DNA from: Hepsetus odoe
Lineage: Eukaryota; Chordata; Actinopteri; Characiformes; Hepsetidae
Assembly: GCA_017165825.1 (NCBI GenBank)
Contig: CM029376.1
Coordinates: 16,341,110 to 16,405,109 of the forward strand
Length of the DNA stretch: 64,000 nucleotides
Direction: 5' to 3'
The position numbers and the translations under genes are program-made. The notes beneath the pieces were generated by a model, which was not told the origin of the DNA, ran no database searches, and saw nothing but the letters and a program-made list of their open reading frames with translations. Of this stretch, positions 39,501 through 51,149 are shown piece by piece (within the stretch, counting starts at the first letter, position 1; the number at the start of each line of letters is the position of its first letter).

Positions 39501-42500
39501 GGACTAGGCCCCAGGATTGGAAGGTCATGGGTTCAAATCCCAGACCAGTAGGTTGCCCTTAGGTACCCTTGAGCAAGGTACTGTCCCCATCACTGCTCCC
39601 CGTGTGCTTTAAATAGCTGCACCCTGCTGCATATGTATGGGTAAAAAGCAGAGGTTGAATTTCATTGTGGCTCGCTGTACTGTATTTCACAATGAAAAAG
39701 TAGTCACTTTCACTCACTGGTTAGAGATTTATAGTATCTCACAAAAGTGAGTACATCCCTCACATTTTTGTAAATATTGTATGATATCTTTTCATGGGAC
39801 AACACTGAAGATATGACACTTTGACACAATATGAAGCAGTCAGTGTACAACTTGTATTACAGTGTAAATTTGGTGTCCCCTCAAAATAACTCAACACACA
39901 AAAGTGAGTACACCCCTAAGTGAAAAATGTCCACAATGCCGAAAGTGTCAATATTCTGTGTGGCCACCATTATGTATTTTTTTTGTGGCTAATAGGGCAC
40001 AATGTGGACATTTTTCAAATTTACACTGTTACACAAGCTGTGCACGGACTAATTAACATTGTATCAAAGTGTCATATCTTCAGTGTTGTACTGTAACATG
40101 TACGAGTTGGGCCAATAAGCCACAACGTGATAAAGTATTAGTGAGAACCATACAGATTATACAAATAAAGAGCATTTTGTTTTTTGGTCTGGTCCATTCA
40201 GTTTCACCTGTCGCACACTGACAAAGAACAGTTGGAGAGGGAAGATCGTGGGGAATCCCAGCAGGAGATTTTGCGAAGAATAGCCAAAGATTTGCCCATT
40301 CACACCCGCACAACATCTGGAGGTAGGCCAAGACTTTTCTGTTCACAGCCAAGCTACCAACCTATTGTACGGTACTGTGCAAAAGTTTAAAGCCACCCCT
40401 CATTTTTACATTTTTGCTTCCAAAGAGCCATACCTTCTTGTATTTTTAATTGTATTGTTTAGGAATAGTTCTCCAGGCTTCATGAGAGCAAAGTTTTTGG
40501 CTCTCATTTTCAGTCCAGTCCCTGTACCTGACCATTTTGAATGGGTTTTGATTTTGTTTGTTAAGCCACACCAAATAGACCAGTCAAGCGGAGCAAAGCC
40601 ATCTAACTTAAGCAACAAAGCAGTGAGGAAACAGGTGCAGATGATTACAGATGATCAGGGAATTGATTAGTATAATGGTGCAACTGCATGCAGAGTGGTT
40701 GGAACCCCTTTATCTTTAAGAACTTTACATATTGTCACAATAAAACAAAAAGTAGAGGCAGTGTTTTGTGCTAAAAATAGTATTTTTGCATCAGTCAAAA
40801 AGGGATTCCCTAGAAAAATGACTTTTGCACAATACTTTAGTTTCTATACATTTAATAAAATAGTGGAAAATATTTGATACTAATGCAAACTAATGTTTAG
40901 TAAAACTAATGTTTAGTCAGTTTTTAAATTTGATTTTACTAAATGCTGTTGTGTCTTTACCACACTGTAAAATATGTTTCCTAAGCTATTCGTTACTGTG
41001 AGCGGTGCCATCTTGTGAAACCTGACCGGTGTCATCACTGTTCAGTCTGTGATAAGTACGAGATCCAAATACTTTAAGTTCATTTGAATCCAGTTCTTTG
41101 CATAACAGTTCAAGTGCATTACTCACTACCTTTCACAGGTGCATCTTGAAAATGGATCACCACTGTCCATGGTAAGAACCAGCTCAGTAATTAAGAGACG
41201 AAGGACAAGAACAGTTATTTTAATTGCAAAATCATGATGACCATATTGCAATGCTGCAAAATATTGCTTTTGTGTTTTTAAGTTCTGAGTGAATATGAAA
41301 CATTCTCAAATTAGAAATTTGAAGCTAAAAATATTTAGATAAAAATTGTATGTAAGATACCTGGCAGTGTTCATCTTTTCATGTTTTCTAACAGGGTGAA
41401 CAACTGTGTGGGCTTCTCGAACTACAAGTTTTTTACACTTTTTCTTGCATATTCATTGCTGTACTGCCTCTTCATCACTGCGACAGACTTGCAGTACTTC
41501 ATTCAGTTCTGGACTGTAAGTATGAATAATGTATTATTATGATGCAGTTTAATGGGAAATTTGAATTAACATGATGCATGTAGTTCAAACAAAGTTTGTC
41601 CCTCATCAGAAAGAAGATTTCTGAGCATTTCTGAAAGCATCCTTTTGTTAAGATAATTTGTTGAGCTTTTCCACAGGAATTGAAAATGATGTACACTTTA
41701 ATAATAATAATCTCCAGGGCATCTTTGAAAGCTGTTTGTTTTCATCTTAACTGTCTTTTTATTTCTCTGAAAGGTTGATGGTAAAACCCATGAGCGCCTA
41801 AAAGAGTACTGGGTAGGAGTTAGTTGCTGATGCTCTTCTAGTAGGCTCCTTTAGTGGCCTAGGTTGCAGAGCATTAGATGAATTTTAGGGTAAATGGCGT
41901 ATTGTAGGTTACATGGCGGTAATTGTAGAGCACTTTAAAGCCCTTAACTGCTTAAGTAGGAGACTTTGAGCAGGAAAATGAAAAAATAAAAGCTTCAAAG
42001 TTTGGAGAACATAGTTAGCAATGGTGCTAATATTTTGTTATTCACAGAAAGGTTGAGCAAAGTCTCAGTTTACTTATGATAAGACTCTGTGAGGCATCTT
42101 TGTATGACTGTTATCTGGGTATAATAATTTCTTTATATTTTTCATTAATACACATCCCTTGTGTGACCAGGTAAAATAGAATTTTACATATCTTGCATGA
42201 AAACACAAACATACACATTTATTTTGTTTTTACAGCTATTTACTACTCCTGCCTTTTTCAATTTCAGATGAAAGCCTAGGCTTGTTTTAGAACCACTTTT
42301 TAAGAAGGTGCTTGGTTTAAGGTCAACTTCAGCCATGCATATCCTCTATTTTGCATTTTCTTATCTTATTTAATGATGAGCAATCAACATCACAAAAATA
42401 TTGAGTCAAATCGAGTCCTGCTGGTGGCATTCATTTTTAATAAGAATAACTTACTGAGTTGTGGTGATGTGGTTCTAATGCATGGCCATGATAAAGCTGA

Positions 42501-45500
42501 GGGTACAATATAATGAAGTCGTTCCCACTTCTTATTGAGCAATTGGGGAAAAAAAGGAATTAGTTATGTAGTACCAGAGGTGGGATTTGAACCTGGGACC
42601 TCTTGAGCCATCAGTCCATAGGCACGTATCCTACCACTAGACCATCACCACCCTACTTGTTACTACAACTTACTTAGTTGTGGCCAAACACCTCAGTAAG
42701 TTATGACCTGGGATGTAAACACATTCCACTTATAGTCGTGGTGAATGTGTCCAAGATCCTTCGCCTTCATCAGTGTGTTTATCCCTGGCTTTTTACTCAG
42801 TCAAGTGAAATCTGGTAATCATTGAAAATGCATGTTGATGCAAGGGAACAGCCCCTTTGTCTATCAATGTTTTGCTCTTTTTGAAGATTCTCAGGTAAAG
42901 TATGGCAAAACACACCAACAAAACCAGTACTGCCACAATTAAATGCAAAATAAAGGCCCAGTCCTTCTCCGTAGTAGCACAGTCTGTAGGTTGTATCCAC
43001 ATGTTGATGGGAATTCCCTCATACTTTATTGTGACTTTTTCAGAATGGACTGCCTGATACTCAAGCCAAGTTCCATATCATGTTCCTATTCTTCGCCTCC
43101 TCCATGTTCTCAGTCAGTCTGGCTTCACTGTTTGCTTATCACTGTTGGCTTATCTGCAAAAACAGATCCACCCTGGGTGAGTTGGATATTCTTAAAAGAG
43201 CTATTTCAAAAACAGCTGATTACCTTGAAGCACCAAAACAAGAGAACAGTTTACTTATTGAAATGATCATAATTACATTAATGCTGATTTTTGAAATTGC
43301 TAAACAAAGAAAGGATTCCTTTATGCAGATTTCTGTATGAATATTATTTATAATAGACTGCTTAAACAAACTCATCAGTAGATTGGATTACCCCTAAAGC
43401 CTTTGGTATAATGTTTTGGAGACTCAAAGTCAAACAGAATTATTTGGAAGACCTGTTACTTCTGGTGTAAAATTTAAAAAGCATTCTACAATAACAGCAT
43501 AATGCTGTTAATACAGCATAATGCACATCCAAACATGATGGTGATAGTCTGATGGTGTAGTTGCTTTAAAGCCTGAACAACTAATCATAATAAATGAGAA
43601 AGGTGATTACATTTACCAGAGATTACTAACAATACGCTGTCGCCAGTCCATGGTCTGAAGCTTAAACACAATTGGGTCATGAATCAGGACAACAATCAAA
43701 AGAGTAGGAGCAAGTGCACCATTTTTACTTAAAAACAATAAAATGAAGATTCTGTAGTGGCCTATTTAAAGTTGCAATCTGAACCCCAATCAGTTGTGTC
43801 AGGAATTGAAAAGGGCAAGACCCTCCAATGTAATTGGATTGAAACAATTCTGTAGAGAAGAGTAGGCCAAAATGTCTACAAAGCAATGCCGAGGACTGAT
43901 CTAATGTTACTGGGAGTCTTTTATTGCAGTTGTTGCTGCTAAAGGTATCAAAACAAATATGTAGTTTACGGGCATTTACATTTCCCATGGGTGAAACAGT
44001 GTTGGTGAGTTTTGTACATAAAACACAAATTCTTTTGAAAAACTGTATAGTGTGTTTGCCTTTTGTATTATACTGAATTTTACTACAGTTTAGTGTTATA
44101 AATAAACAGGGACAGAGAGTAAATGAAAACCTTTTCACAGCATCAAATGTCCAGAAGTATCCATAATAGCCTTCTAATTAAAATCAGCTACCGCTTTAAG
44201 GTGCATCCATGGCTGACACAGGTGTTCAACTGCTTGCCCACAGTTTTTATAATCTCTAATGAAAAGCACTAGCAATAGAATTGGTTGCTTTGCAGCAGCC
44301 AAAGGTCATCATGCCCAGTGCCAAGCATCCGGCTTGAGCATAAAGTCCATCAGCATTAGGCTATGCAGCAAAAGCAATACATCCTCTAGAGTGATGGAGC
44401 TCCATTAAAACCTTGGGATGAGCTGGAGTGGTGTTTATGGCCCAGAACTAACCATCCAATATCAGAAGTCTTTATGCTATTGAGTCGGAATACAGCCAAG
44501 TCCTTGCAGCAGTTTTCCATCTTTTAATAGCGTTTTAGAAATTTAGGGATGTCAACAAAAAACAAAGCATCAACAAAGGACTTAATATGCAATGATCACT
44601 TGACAATGTTTCTTTTTGACAGAATTCAGTATTTTTCATATAACTGTTTTTTTTTTTAAGAATAGCATATTACTGCCTCCATGTAAAAAATCTACCGTGT
44701 AGTAAATGCCCCATATTTTGAGAAAGGTTAATAAGAAGAAGAATTTTTAATGGTCCTATTTATTTCTTCCCTCAGAGGTCTTCCGTGCACCTGCTTTTCA
44801 TCATGGAACTGACAAGAACGGCTTCAGTCTGGGAGTCAGCAAAAACTTTCGCCAAGTGTTCGGTGATGTAAAAAAATACTGGCTTCTACCAGTTTTTTCC
44901 AGGTATCTTGTGCTACTCAACCTGTAAGTGTACATTCATGCAATGCCAGGATGGTTTCAAGCTTCTGATGCTTTTTTTTGTTGTGATGTTAGCCAGGGTG
45001 ATGGCTGTTCCTTTCCCACCTGTCTGGTGAACACTGACCCTGAACAACCAGCGTCACCCTCCGGACATGCTGCTGTCACAAGGTCCACATCTTTCACTCA
45101 CTTGTTAGGATCAGTGATTTTTAACCTTTTCAAGCCAAAGAAGTATAAAACAGGCTGAAAACTGTGGGAAATTTGATGTGCTGTTTTTGTGCCATTCCAA
45201 TGTGGGCTTTGGTACATTTGTATTACTATCCATTTCTCCATGTCGGAAATGGCTATGGTTGTTGTAAGCACTGTTCTTAGTCACCACTAGTGAATCCCTG
45301 ATGTCTTCCAGTAAGTCTGTTGACCAGTCAGAAGCAGTTTTTCTGATAGGGAACGTGTAGGGCAGCTCTAATGTGATCGCTAATGAGATCAACTCCATTC
45401 TCTTATCCCAAATTCTCAAAAAATGCAAAGTACAATAAGAATGTAGACTAAACAAAACTAAACCAAGTATATTGCAGTCTTTAATGATATTTCTCATATT

Positions 45501-46731
45501 TTGTATATATTTCTCATATTTTGTATATATTCTCATGCTTGTTTACTTCTAGTGATGATGAAACCCATTCATTTCCTGCTAAGCCTCTGAGAGAGTCTCA
45601 AAGCCGACTGCTGAGCAATGGACAGACATGGACAGACAATGAGGGGACAGAGGATAAAGACAGGCAAGGTGATTGACTAGTATTCTACATTTGTCACTGC
45701 CATGCATTAGAAAAACAGAAAGCATTATTTTTTGATAAATGCTGAATAATAATATTCTGATCTTTTATTAAAAGTTTATTTTCTTTATTAAGATCTTTAT
45801 TGAGCTGTCTTATGTTGAAGATTTCAGTGCAAAAATAATAAAACCTAAATGACAAAATATTAATGCAGCACAGCCAATTTTAGGTCAAACTCAAAGGTTC
45901 CTACCCAGGGATACATGATAGTAGCTTTTATATTAAAAACAAAGTGTGCTTTGTTGTCTCCAGTCTTATGACTAGGCATTCTGTAAATGACATTATGAGC
46001 TAAAATGCCTTATTTGACCCCCTACTGACCCCTTATGACTGCTTACACAATACAGTTCCCATGAAAAGGAAAATTTCAGTTTTGTCATTAATTGATTTGT
46101 TAGAAACAGGAAAAATGAGCAAAGGATCTGAGCGACATTGACAAGGGCCAAAAAACTGGACCATGGAGAAATGGAAGAAGGTGGCCTAGTCTGATGTATC
46201 AAATATTATTGTAGACCAAGTACACCCCTTCATGGCAAAACTATTCCTCAATGGCAGTACGATAGTTCAGTAAGATAATGTGCCTTGTGAAACTGCAACA
46301 GAACATTCACAAATACTTTTGAAGGGACATGACAAAAGGTATCAGATTAGCCTTCATCATCCCCTGATCTCAATCTGATTGAGCATCTGTAGGCTGTGCT
46401 GGACAAATTAATCTGATCCATAGAGGCCCCATTTCACCACTCCCAGGACTGAAAGGACCTTCTGATGAAGTTGTGGTGCAATGGTACAAGATACCACAGC
46501 ACACCTTCACTGAAATTTTAGGGCTCAAGCCTCAACAGGTCAGAACTGTTTGGGCAGCACAAGACTGATTATGCAGTTTAATTATTTTTCTCTTTTTATT
46601 AAAGCATACCCAGCAGAGTTGGGTGAATAAGTACATTCAAACAGAGCACAATGATTATTTATGATTCTTTTTTCTTGTCGTTATGAACAGGCACAAGTAA
46701 CCCAGCAATGACTATTGAAAAGGAAACCTAG
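33541..46731 (+). CDS. zdhhc2: Palmitoyltransferase ZDHHC2
   Basis: Twelve exons: 33541-33667, 38729-38755, 38984-39078, 40202-40322, 40986-41055, 41139-41171, 41395-41515, 43044-43176, 44776-44902, 44993-45082, 45553-45668, 46691-46731. All introns are GT-AG and phases agree, giving 366 residues (human 367). The enzyme S-acylates cysteines of membrane proteins such as PSD-95 through an acyl-enzyme intermediate, and acts at recycling endosomes and the plasma membrane. Transmembrane segments lie near 16-38 and 52-71, with two more in exons 7 and 8. The Cys-rich domain (about 128-170) has the zinc-binding Cys/His set and DHHC at 153-156; Cys156 is the catalytic nucleophile, the same number as in human. 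The cytosolic tail ends NPAMTIEKET, close to human. Exon 2 is a 27-nt microexon. The start MAPSGSGNMQRRCRRVLYW fits the family. cnot7 lies downstream, tail-to-tail. Confidence 0.95.
34125..34365 (+). repeat. tRNA-derived SINE, tail family 1
   Basis: Shares 'aaccttgagcaaggtacc', 'gctgctccctgggtgctgg' and 'gggttaaatgcagaagtc' with the 636-900 copy. The tRNA-like head is decayed. It lies in zdhhc2 intron 1 and is followed by a TTA microsatellite (34374-34400). Confidence 0.7.
35405..35595 (+). repeat. L2-tailed SINE fragment
   Basis: 'cagcatggtggttcagtgg' and 'ctgggtttgattcctagcc' form a tRNA-like head; 'aattgccctctagatggtgt' follows. It is decayed and directly abuts the transposon at about 35596. 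Confidence 0.55.
35596..36742 (-). mobile_element. Tc1/mariner superfamily transposon fossil
   Basis: The ends are inverted copies of a short repeat: 'cacaattattaggcaagt' near 35608 and 'tgcctattaattgtgc' near 36714-36729. The minus strand retains part of a DDE transposase at about 36115-36417, with WTDEMRVILDRPDGW and a Gln-Gln-Gly-Gly-Gly-Gly segment. Stops and frameshifts disrupt the rest. It lies in zdhhc2 intron 1. Confidence 0.75.
36832..37130 (+). mobile_element. Tc1-like fragment, 5' half type
   Basis: 'attcagccacaacattaaaa' is a known terminal style, followed by 'ggaccagagcatcttcagca', 'gtcttctgggatgttcctgg' and 'agtatgtccaaggaaggaca'. These fit the start of a Tc1 transposase reading frame, now decayed. 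The fragment at 46095-46570 appears to be the 3' part of the same family. Confidence 0.6.
38040..38398 (+). repeat. L2-tailed SINE with GGAT microsatellite tail
   Basis: A tRNA-like head ('gaagtggttacttctg', 'gggtttgagtcccagcc') is followed by 'gctaaatcgccccctcagtg', 'gccctgtgatgga' and 'aggatgagcggttaag', ending in GGATGGATGGATG. It lies in zdhhc2 intron 1. Confidence 0.7.
39475..39718 (+). repeat. tRNA-derived SINE, tail family 1
   Basis: A well-preserved copy: 'cagtggcctagtggttaggg' (A box), 'catgggttcaaatcccag' (B box), 'ggtacccttgagcaaggtac', 'atcactgctccccgtgtgc' and a 'cacaatgaaaaag' tail. It lies in zdhhc2 intron 3. Confidence 0.8.
39732..40095. mobile_element. Internally deleted (non-autonomous) Tc1 derivative
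   Basis: It shares both ends with the larger element at 58175-59821: 'tatctcacaaaagtgagtac' at the left, the inner repeat 'aaaagtgagtacacccctaa' near 39900, and 'gtgtcatatcttcagtgttg' at the right. The transposase region is gone. The right end is shortened, jumping to 'tactgta' at 40089-40095. Confidence 0.85.
40367..40845. mobile_element. Possible MITE
   Basis: 'gtactgtgcaaaagtttaaa' at the left (about 40373) is matched by 'gacttttgcacaatacttta' at the right (about 40821-40840) as an inverted repeat. The interior is non-coding. The terminal motif resembles that of the MITE at 49226-49754. Confidence 0.5.
42565..42655 (-). repeat. Inverted tRNA-like SINE head
   Basis: 'gaggtgggatttgaacctg' and 'cctaccactagaccatcacc' are the reverse complement of the head region of the SINE at 18660-18862. 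Confidence 0.65.
44150..44535 (+). mobile_element. Decayed Tc1-like fragment
   Basis: 'gcagcagccaaaggtcatca' followed by 'tgcccagtgccaagcatccg' and later 'catcctctagagtgatggag' fit segments of a fish Tc1 transposase frame. Large internal pieces are missing and stops occur throughout. It lies in zdhhc2 intron 8. Confidence 0.55.
46095..46570 (+). mobile_element. Tc1-like transposase fossil, 3' part
   Basis: 'ggaccatggagaaatggaag' followed by 'aaggtggcctagtctgatg', then 'cctgatctcaatctgattga' and 'gagcatctgtaggctgtgct' correspond to the catalytic half of a Tc1 transposase frame. An internal deletion joins two distant segments near 46140. The copy is inactive. It lies in zdhhc2 intron 11. Confidence 0.7.
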
Positions 46732-48995
46732 TTCTGGTGCTTACGGGAAAAAAAGGTTTGATTTAGTTTTTACCGACGCCTCTATTCTACTGTATGGACT
46801 TCCTTCAAAAATGTTCTCTTATTATATACCCAGCATGCAATAAGTATCCATCCATTTTCTGCCGCTTGTCCCAAACGGGGTCGCGGGGGAGGCAATAAGT
46901 ATAGTTACTAAGAAATCTTAAATACTAATGTAGCTACAGATGTAGAGGCAAATAAAGACACTCATGATGTTTGACTTATTAGCAGCAATTTCAGCTGCTT
47001 CCTTTTTCAAAAGTAACTTCCACCTTCAAAATACATCATCAGAAGGGGGTATCCCCCCTTCTTCTTCTTCTCCTTTGGCCAACGGGGGGGTTTTCCCAGT
47101 CTTTGAAAACAAATTTTACACTGTAGAGTCTATTGTGGTGCAATTTTGGCAAGCATGCATATTCACAACAACAGCTGAAACTTTAATTATTTTTCATTTA
47201 TGCCGCACTGCCTCTTTCAGATTTGCCATATTTTCTCAAAGCACGCCCATTTATCTCAAAACCTATTATAGTCAAACCTGCATCTTTAAAACCATTGTAA
47301 CTGCACTGCCAAAAATGACTTGTTTTGTGTTTCATTATCCTTAGCAGATCCCTTTGTGGTCATTTGCTTTGTCCACGGAACAGTGAAGAATCGTCTGTGT
47401 CCTGAAAATGGCGTTCTGCTGCGACTCCTTTGGGTTTCTGTCTAACTGCTTGAGTAGGGTGCTCCTTTATTAAAGCTGACTGTACCGGATTACCAGTTTG
47501 TATATTCATGAGGATTTGGTTAGAAACCATAGGGCCTGTCGTAATTTCCAGGAAGACAATGTGTTTGTACACTGTGCCTAAAGATAACATTCACTGAAAC
47601 AGGTGCACTCTGGGTGACGTTTGGTAGAGCTTTTAACCATGAACTAAAATGATCACCAAAGTGATTATTTACAGTGAATGCCTTGATCATATCTTTATGT
47701 GGTGGAGATTGTATTTAAGGCAACATTTATACCATTCTGGGATGAGTTGTTGTTTTTGTGCATGCTGCGTGGTGTGTATGTGTACGTTACATTTCCGATC
47801 TGAAACGAGTGTCCGTATGACAACCTGAGGCACTGAAATACATTCTGTGATTTCAGTGTCATGAAGTTCTGTCGAAAGGCAGTAGAACTCAAACAAATTT
47901 CAAGTGGGTTTTTTGTTTGTCTCTCTTGTTGGCATGTGTAAGCAAAGATATTTGTATTTGTATGAGCTGATAACTAGTACTTACTGGCCCTCATTGTAGT
48001 TCCATTTCATTTCATTCAAGTTCCAGGAGAAAACTTTTTGCTATATCTGAAACCTTAACTCTCCTAAACCTTGAACACACTTTGGAGTTGTGCAGGACCA
48101 AATGAACAGGGGAGTTTTTAATTAAAGCCACCTACATGGAAAAAAAAATATGCGCAGGCTGCTTGAGTACAAAAGAAGAAAGCACAGGAAAAGAAAATGG
48201 CTTATTTGCACTTTAAATTACATGTGAATACACTTAAACCTGCTTACAGTTCTTGTGTGTATTTTCCAGCGTGATCAACAGCGCTGATGCAAGAAATGGG
48301 TTAAAAGAATTGTGTTTCTACTCCAATTCAGTGTCTAAATTGAAAACTTTTTATTATTCTTATTCAGAAAGGGTGTCAAGTAGATATTCCTACTCCAATA
48401 TGTGGCATAGTATGTTGAGATAAGATCATTAATATGGCTGCAAATACAAAAGCAGAGTATGTAACACCATGCCTGAAATGAGGTATGATGTTTGCAGTTT
48501 CTAAATGCACTGCAGAAGACTTTTTAGTGGTTTTGGATGGATGGTTGAAATGCTGCTAAGGGCTCTATAACTCTTTGATACTGCTTTTCTTTGAATACAA
48601 TTACGTATTGCATGATATGGGACATCTTACAATGTAACCTAGTTTTTTTCATCAAGACATAATGAAAAAAGACATGCCAAGACTTTCTAAATGTACAGAG
48701 GTGATTTTTTATGTGTCTGTCTGTAGTCTGTAATGTGGAAGCTGTGGAACATGAGACTGACTCCCTTGCTATCCCATAAACCATACAGTTTAGTCTATAG
48801 CCTCTGTCACAGTTATAAAAGCCATTTACTTGTAATAAAACCTAAACAGACTTTGGACTCAGACCAAATGAAGTTGTACTGTACTTTTCTGCATAATATG
48901 ATTTCTTTCTCATGCATCATTTATGGATGAGGCTATAGCAGAGACATGGATGAATGTCCTCAGCTGAAATAAATCTAGTGTTTTATATAATTTAT
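46732..48995 (+). other. Probable zdhhc2 3' UTR
   Basis: Candidate polyadenylation signals AATAAA are at 48834-48839 and 48968-48973. The second is followed by a GT-rich stretch (about 48997-49010), the usual downstream element, so the UTR may be about 2.2 kb. Open frames inside it match no known protein. It carries the tiny retroposed insert at 46848-46891. Confidence 0.55.
46837..46902 (-). mobile_element. 44-bp retroposed insert with 11-bp target duplication
   Basis: GCAATAAGTAT occurs at 46837-46847 and again at 46892-46902. Between them are only 44 bases (46848-46891), which match the 3' end of the element at 30429-30551: the 'tctgccgcttgtccca' and 'ggggtcgcggggga' segments, with a 'catccatt' tail. 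Confidence 0.8.
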
Positions 48996-49225
48996 TGTGG
49001 TGTTTGGAATTTTATTTTATAATAAATACAGCAGCAAGCCGCTTCATAAGGTACACCTACCTTGTAGATACTCTTGGGTTTTCGTGAATGGAACTGATGA
49101 ATATTGTGCATTTTTACATTTCAGACTTATTCTTGAAATTGATTTTTTTTTCCCTTCACAAAGCAAAAGTGGGCTTTTTTTGTGGTGTGGTTTCTAAATG
49201 TTTTAAAAAGAAACTTGAATGGAAG

Positions 49226-49754
49226 TACAGTACTGTGTAAAAGTTTTAGGGAGGTGTGAAAAAATGCTGTAAACAAAGAATGCTTTCAGAAACAGAAGTG
49301 TTAATCATTTATTTTCATCAATCAACAAAATGCAGTGAATCAACAAAAGAGAAATCTAAATCAAATCAGTATTTGGTGTGACCACCCTTTGCCTTCAAAG
49401 GAACACAGTTCTGAAGGAACTCGGCTGGTAGTTTGTTCCAAACATGACTGTGTTTCAACCTCCGTGTGACATTGATGATCATCAGCACCTGTTTGGTAAA
49501 ACTGGTTGATCATACACCGACTATAATCCTACACAATCCCTGACTTTGTGCAAGTGTACCTAGAAGAACTGATGCTGGTTTGAAGGCAAAGGGTAGTAAC
49601 ACCAAATATTGATTTGATTTAGATTTTTCTTTTGTTCGCTCACTTTGCATTTTGTAAATTGATAAAAATAAACAATCATTATTTATATTTCTGAAAGCAT
49701 TCTTTGTTTACAGCATTTTTTCACACCTGCCTAAAACTTTTGCACAGTACTGTA
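49226..49754. mobile_element. MITE with long terminal inverted repeats
   Basis: It opens with 'tacagtactgtgtaaaag' and closes with 'cttttgcacagtactgta'. The inverted match continues inward through 'gtgaaaaaatgctgtaaaca' and 'caaagaatgctttcagaaa', so each arm is well over 80 bases. A second pair of inner matches ('gtgtgaccaccctttgcctt' and 'aaggcaaagggtagtaacac') makes most of the 529 bases foldable. The TA ends suggest Tc1/mariner-type mobilisation. No open frame is present. Confidence 0.85.
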
Positions 49755-49759
49755 CCTTC

Positions 49760-50570
49760 ATATGCAATAACCACCACAAATCTTCTTGGGAACGATCTTA
49801 CATGCTTGACATTTCTTTTGGAGGTTTTCTCTCATTCAGACTGATTCATGCTGGATGGTGAGCGTGGGTGGCCTTTTTCTAGTCTCTCCAAAGGTGCTCC
49901 TTTGGGCTCTGTTGGGCTCTGGCTGAGCCACTCCAGGGTTTTCACCATTCCCAGTGCCAGCTCACTGTCTTGTTGAAATGAAAACTTTAGCCCCAGGCTG
50001 AGATTCTGTGGAAAAGGTTTTCAGCCAGGATTGTTTTATGTTTTACTGCAAAATTTACTACTCCTTTTTTCTATTTAAAATCATGGCCAAAGTAGTTGTT
50101 CCATCAGCTGAAAGGATATTGCTTTTCATGGTCTAAGAGCCATTTTTTTTTTAACTCCCAGCAGGCGGTCAGGTGGCTTTTAGTGTAAAATGGCTTCCAT
50201 CTAGCCACTCTACCATAAAGACATGATGGGTGGAGTGCTGCACTAATGGCTGACTTCTGAGATTCTCCCATCTCCACAAAGGATACTAATTACGGATCTC
50301 ATTCATAATGACTGCTGGGTTCTTGATTATCTGTCTGACCAAAGCCCTTCATCTCCAAATAAATTGTCCTATAAATTCCCTGAGAAGCAGCTAGACTCCA
50401 AGACTGGAAGTTGCAATAGAAACATCTCAAAGCCCATTGATGGATGCAGATGACGGTAGGAAGGAAGTGTTGTAACAAAAGGTCTGAATACTTAAGTGAA
50501 TGAGATATAATTTTTTTATTTAAAAGAAAATTGTTTTTGTTCCGCACTTGTGTGTAATGGGGTGTACATT
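49760..50570 (-). mobile_element. Tc1 transposase fossil (salmonid Tc1 type)
   Basis: On the plus strand, 'gattctcccatctccacaaa' and 'tgactgctgggttcttgatt', then 'gtctgaccaaagcccttcat' are the complement of the N-terminal half of a salmonid-type Tc1 transposase frame. 'aaaaggtctgaatacttaag' (about 50477) resembles the outer end. It is heavily mutated. Confidence 0.7.
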
Positions 50571-50861
50571 TGTGAGAAAGAAAAGGGAACTGAAATGACC
50601 AGAATTTTTTTTTTTTAAATGAGTCTAAAAATGGGAAAAACTAAAAGGGTTTGGAAAATGCACTGCAGAGGCCATTTTGTAATTTACAATACGCTTTTTT
50701 CTGCATTATTTGTTTCTCTCCTTAATCACCCACGCAAGACCACCAGTCTGCAGGTGTTGTTTGGTGTTGGATTATTCGGAGTGTAACAGGACGTAGCAGA
50801 GATATGTTCGTCAGTGCTGGACTGAGAAGGATCCACAAAATGCTGTTGGCAACACAAGGGG

Positions 50862-51045
50862 TAATGGTGGTCTAGTGGTAGGATACTCACCTATGGCCCA
50901 AGAGGTTACAGGTTCAAATCCCACCTCCAGCACTACCACCAAGTTCCTGAGCAAAGCCCTTAATCTCAAATTGCTCCAGGGGGTTGTCCCTGTAATCAGG
51001 AACTGTAAATTGCTTGATAAAAGTGTATGATAAATGCAAATAACT
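50862..51045 (+). repeat. tRNA-derived SINE, tail family 2
   Basis: 'gtaatggtggtctagtggta' and 'ggttcaaatcccacctccag' match the 18660 copy closely. The tail ('cttgataaaagtgtatgata') is degraded. Confidence 0.75.
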
Positions 51046-51149
51046 TCAGACTAACCTCAAAATATTAAATGGAGCAGGTAAAATGGATGAGCGTAGGTTT
51101 TCTTAGAAGGTGGCAAAACACCTTTAAAAACAGGGCTCACAATTTTTCA

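Noticed and set aside
45111..45536. 141-codon minus-strand open frame in zdhhc2 intron 10
   Set aside because: No recognisable domain or splice support; it overlaps intronic DNA and is best treated as chance.
9175..46731. Assignment as FGF9-MICU2-ZDHHC20
   Set aside because: That paralogous human 13q12 cluster has the same order, but residues (HLQILPDG, MNDKGELYGS; MICU3-type exons; ZDHHC2 tail) and the cnot7 and mtmr7 neighbours fit the 8p22 cluster.
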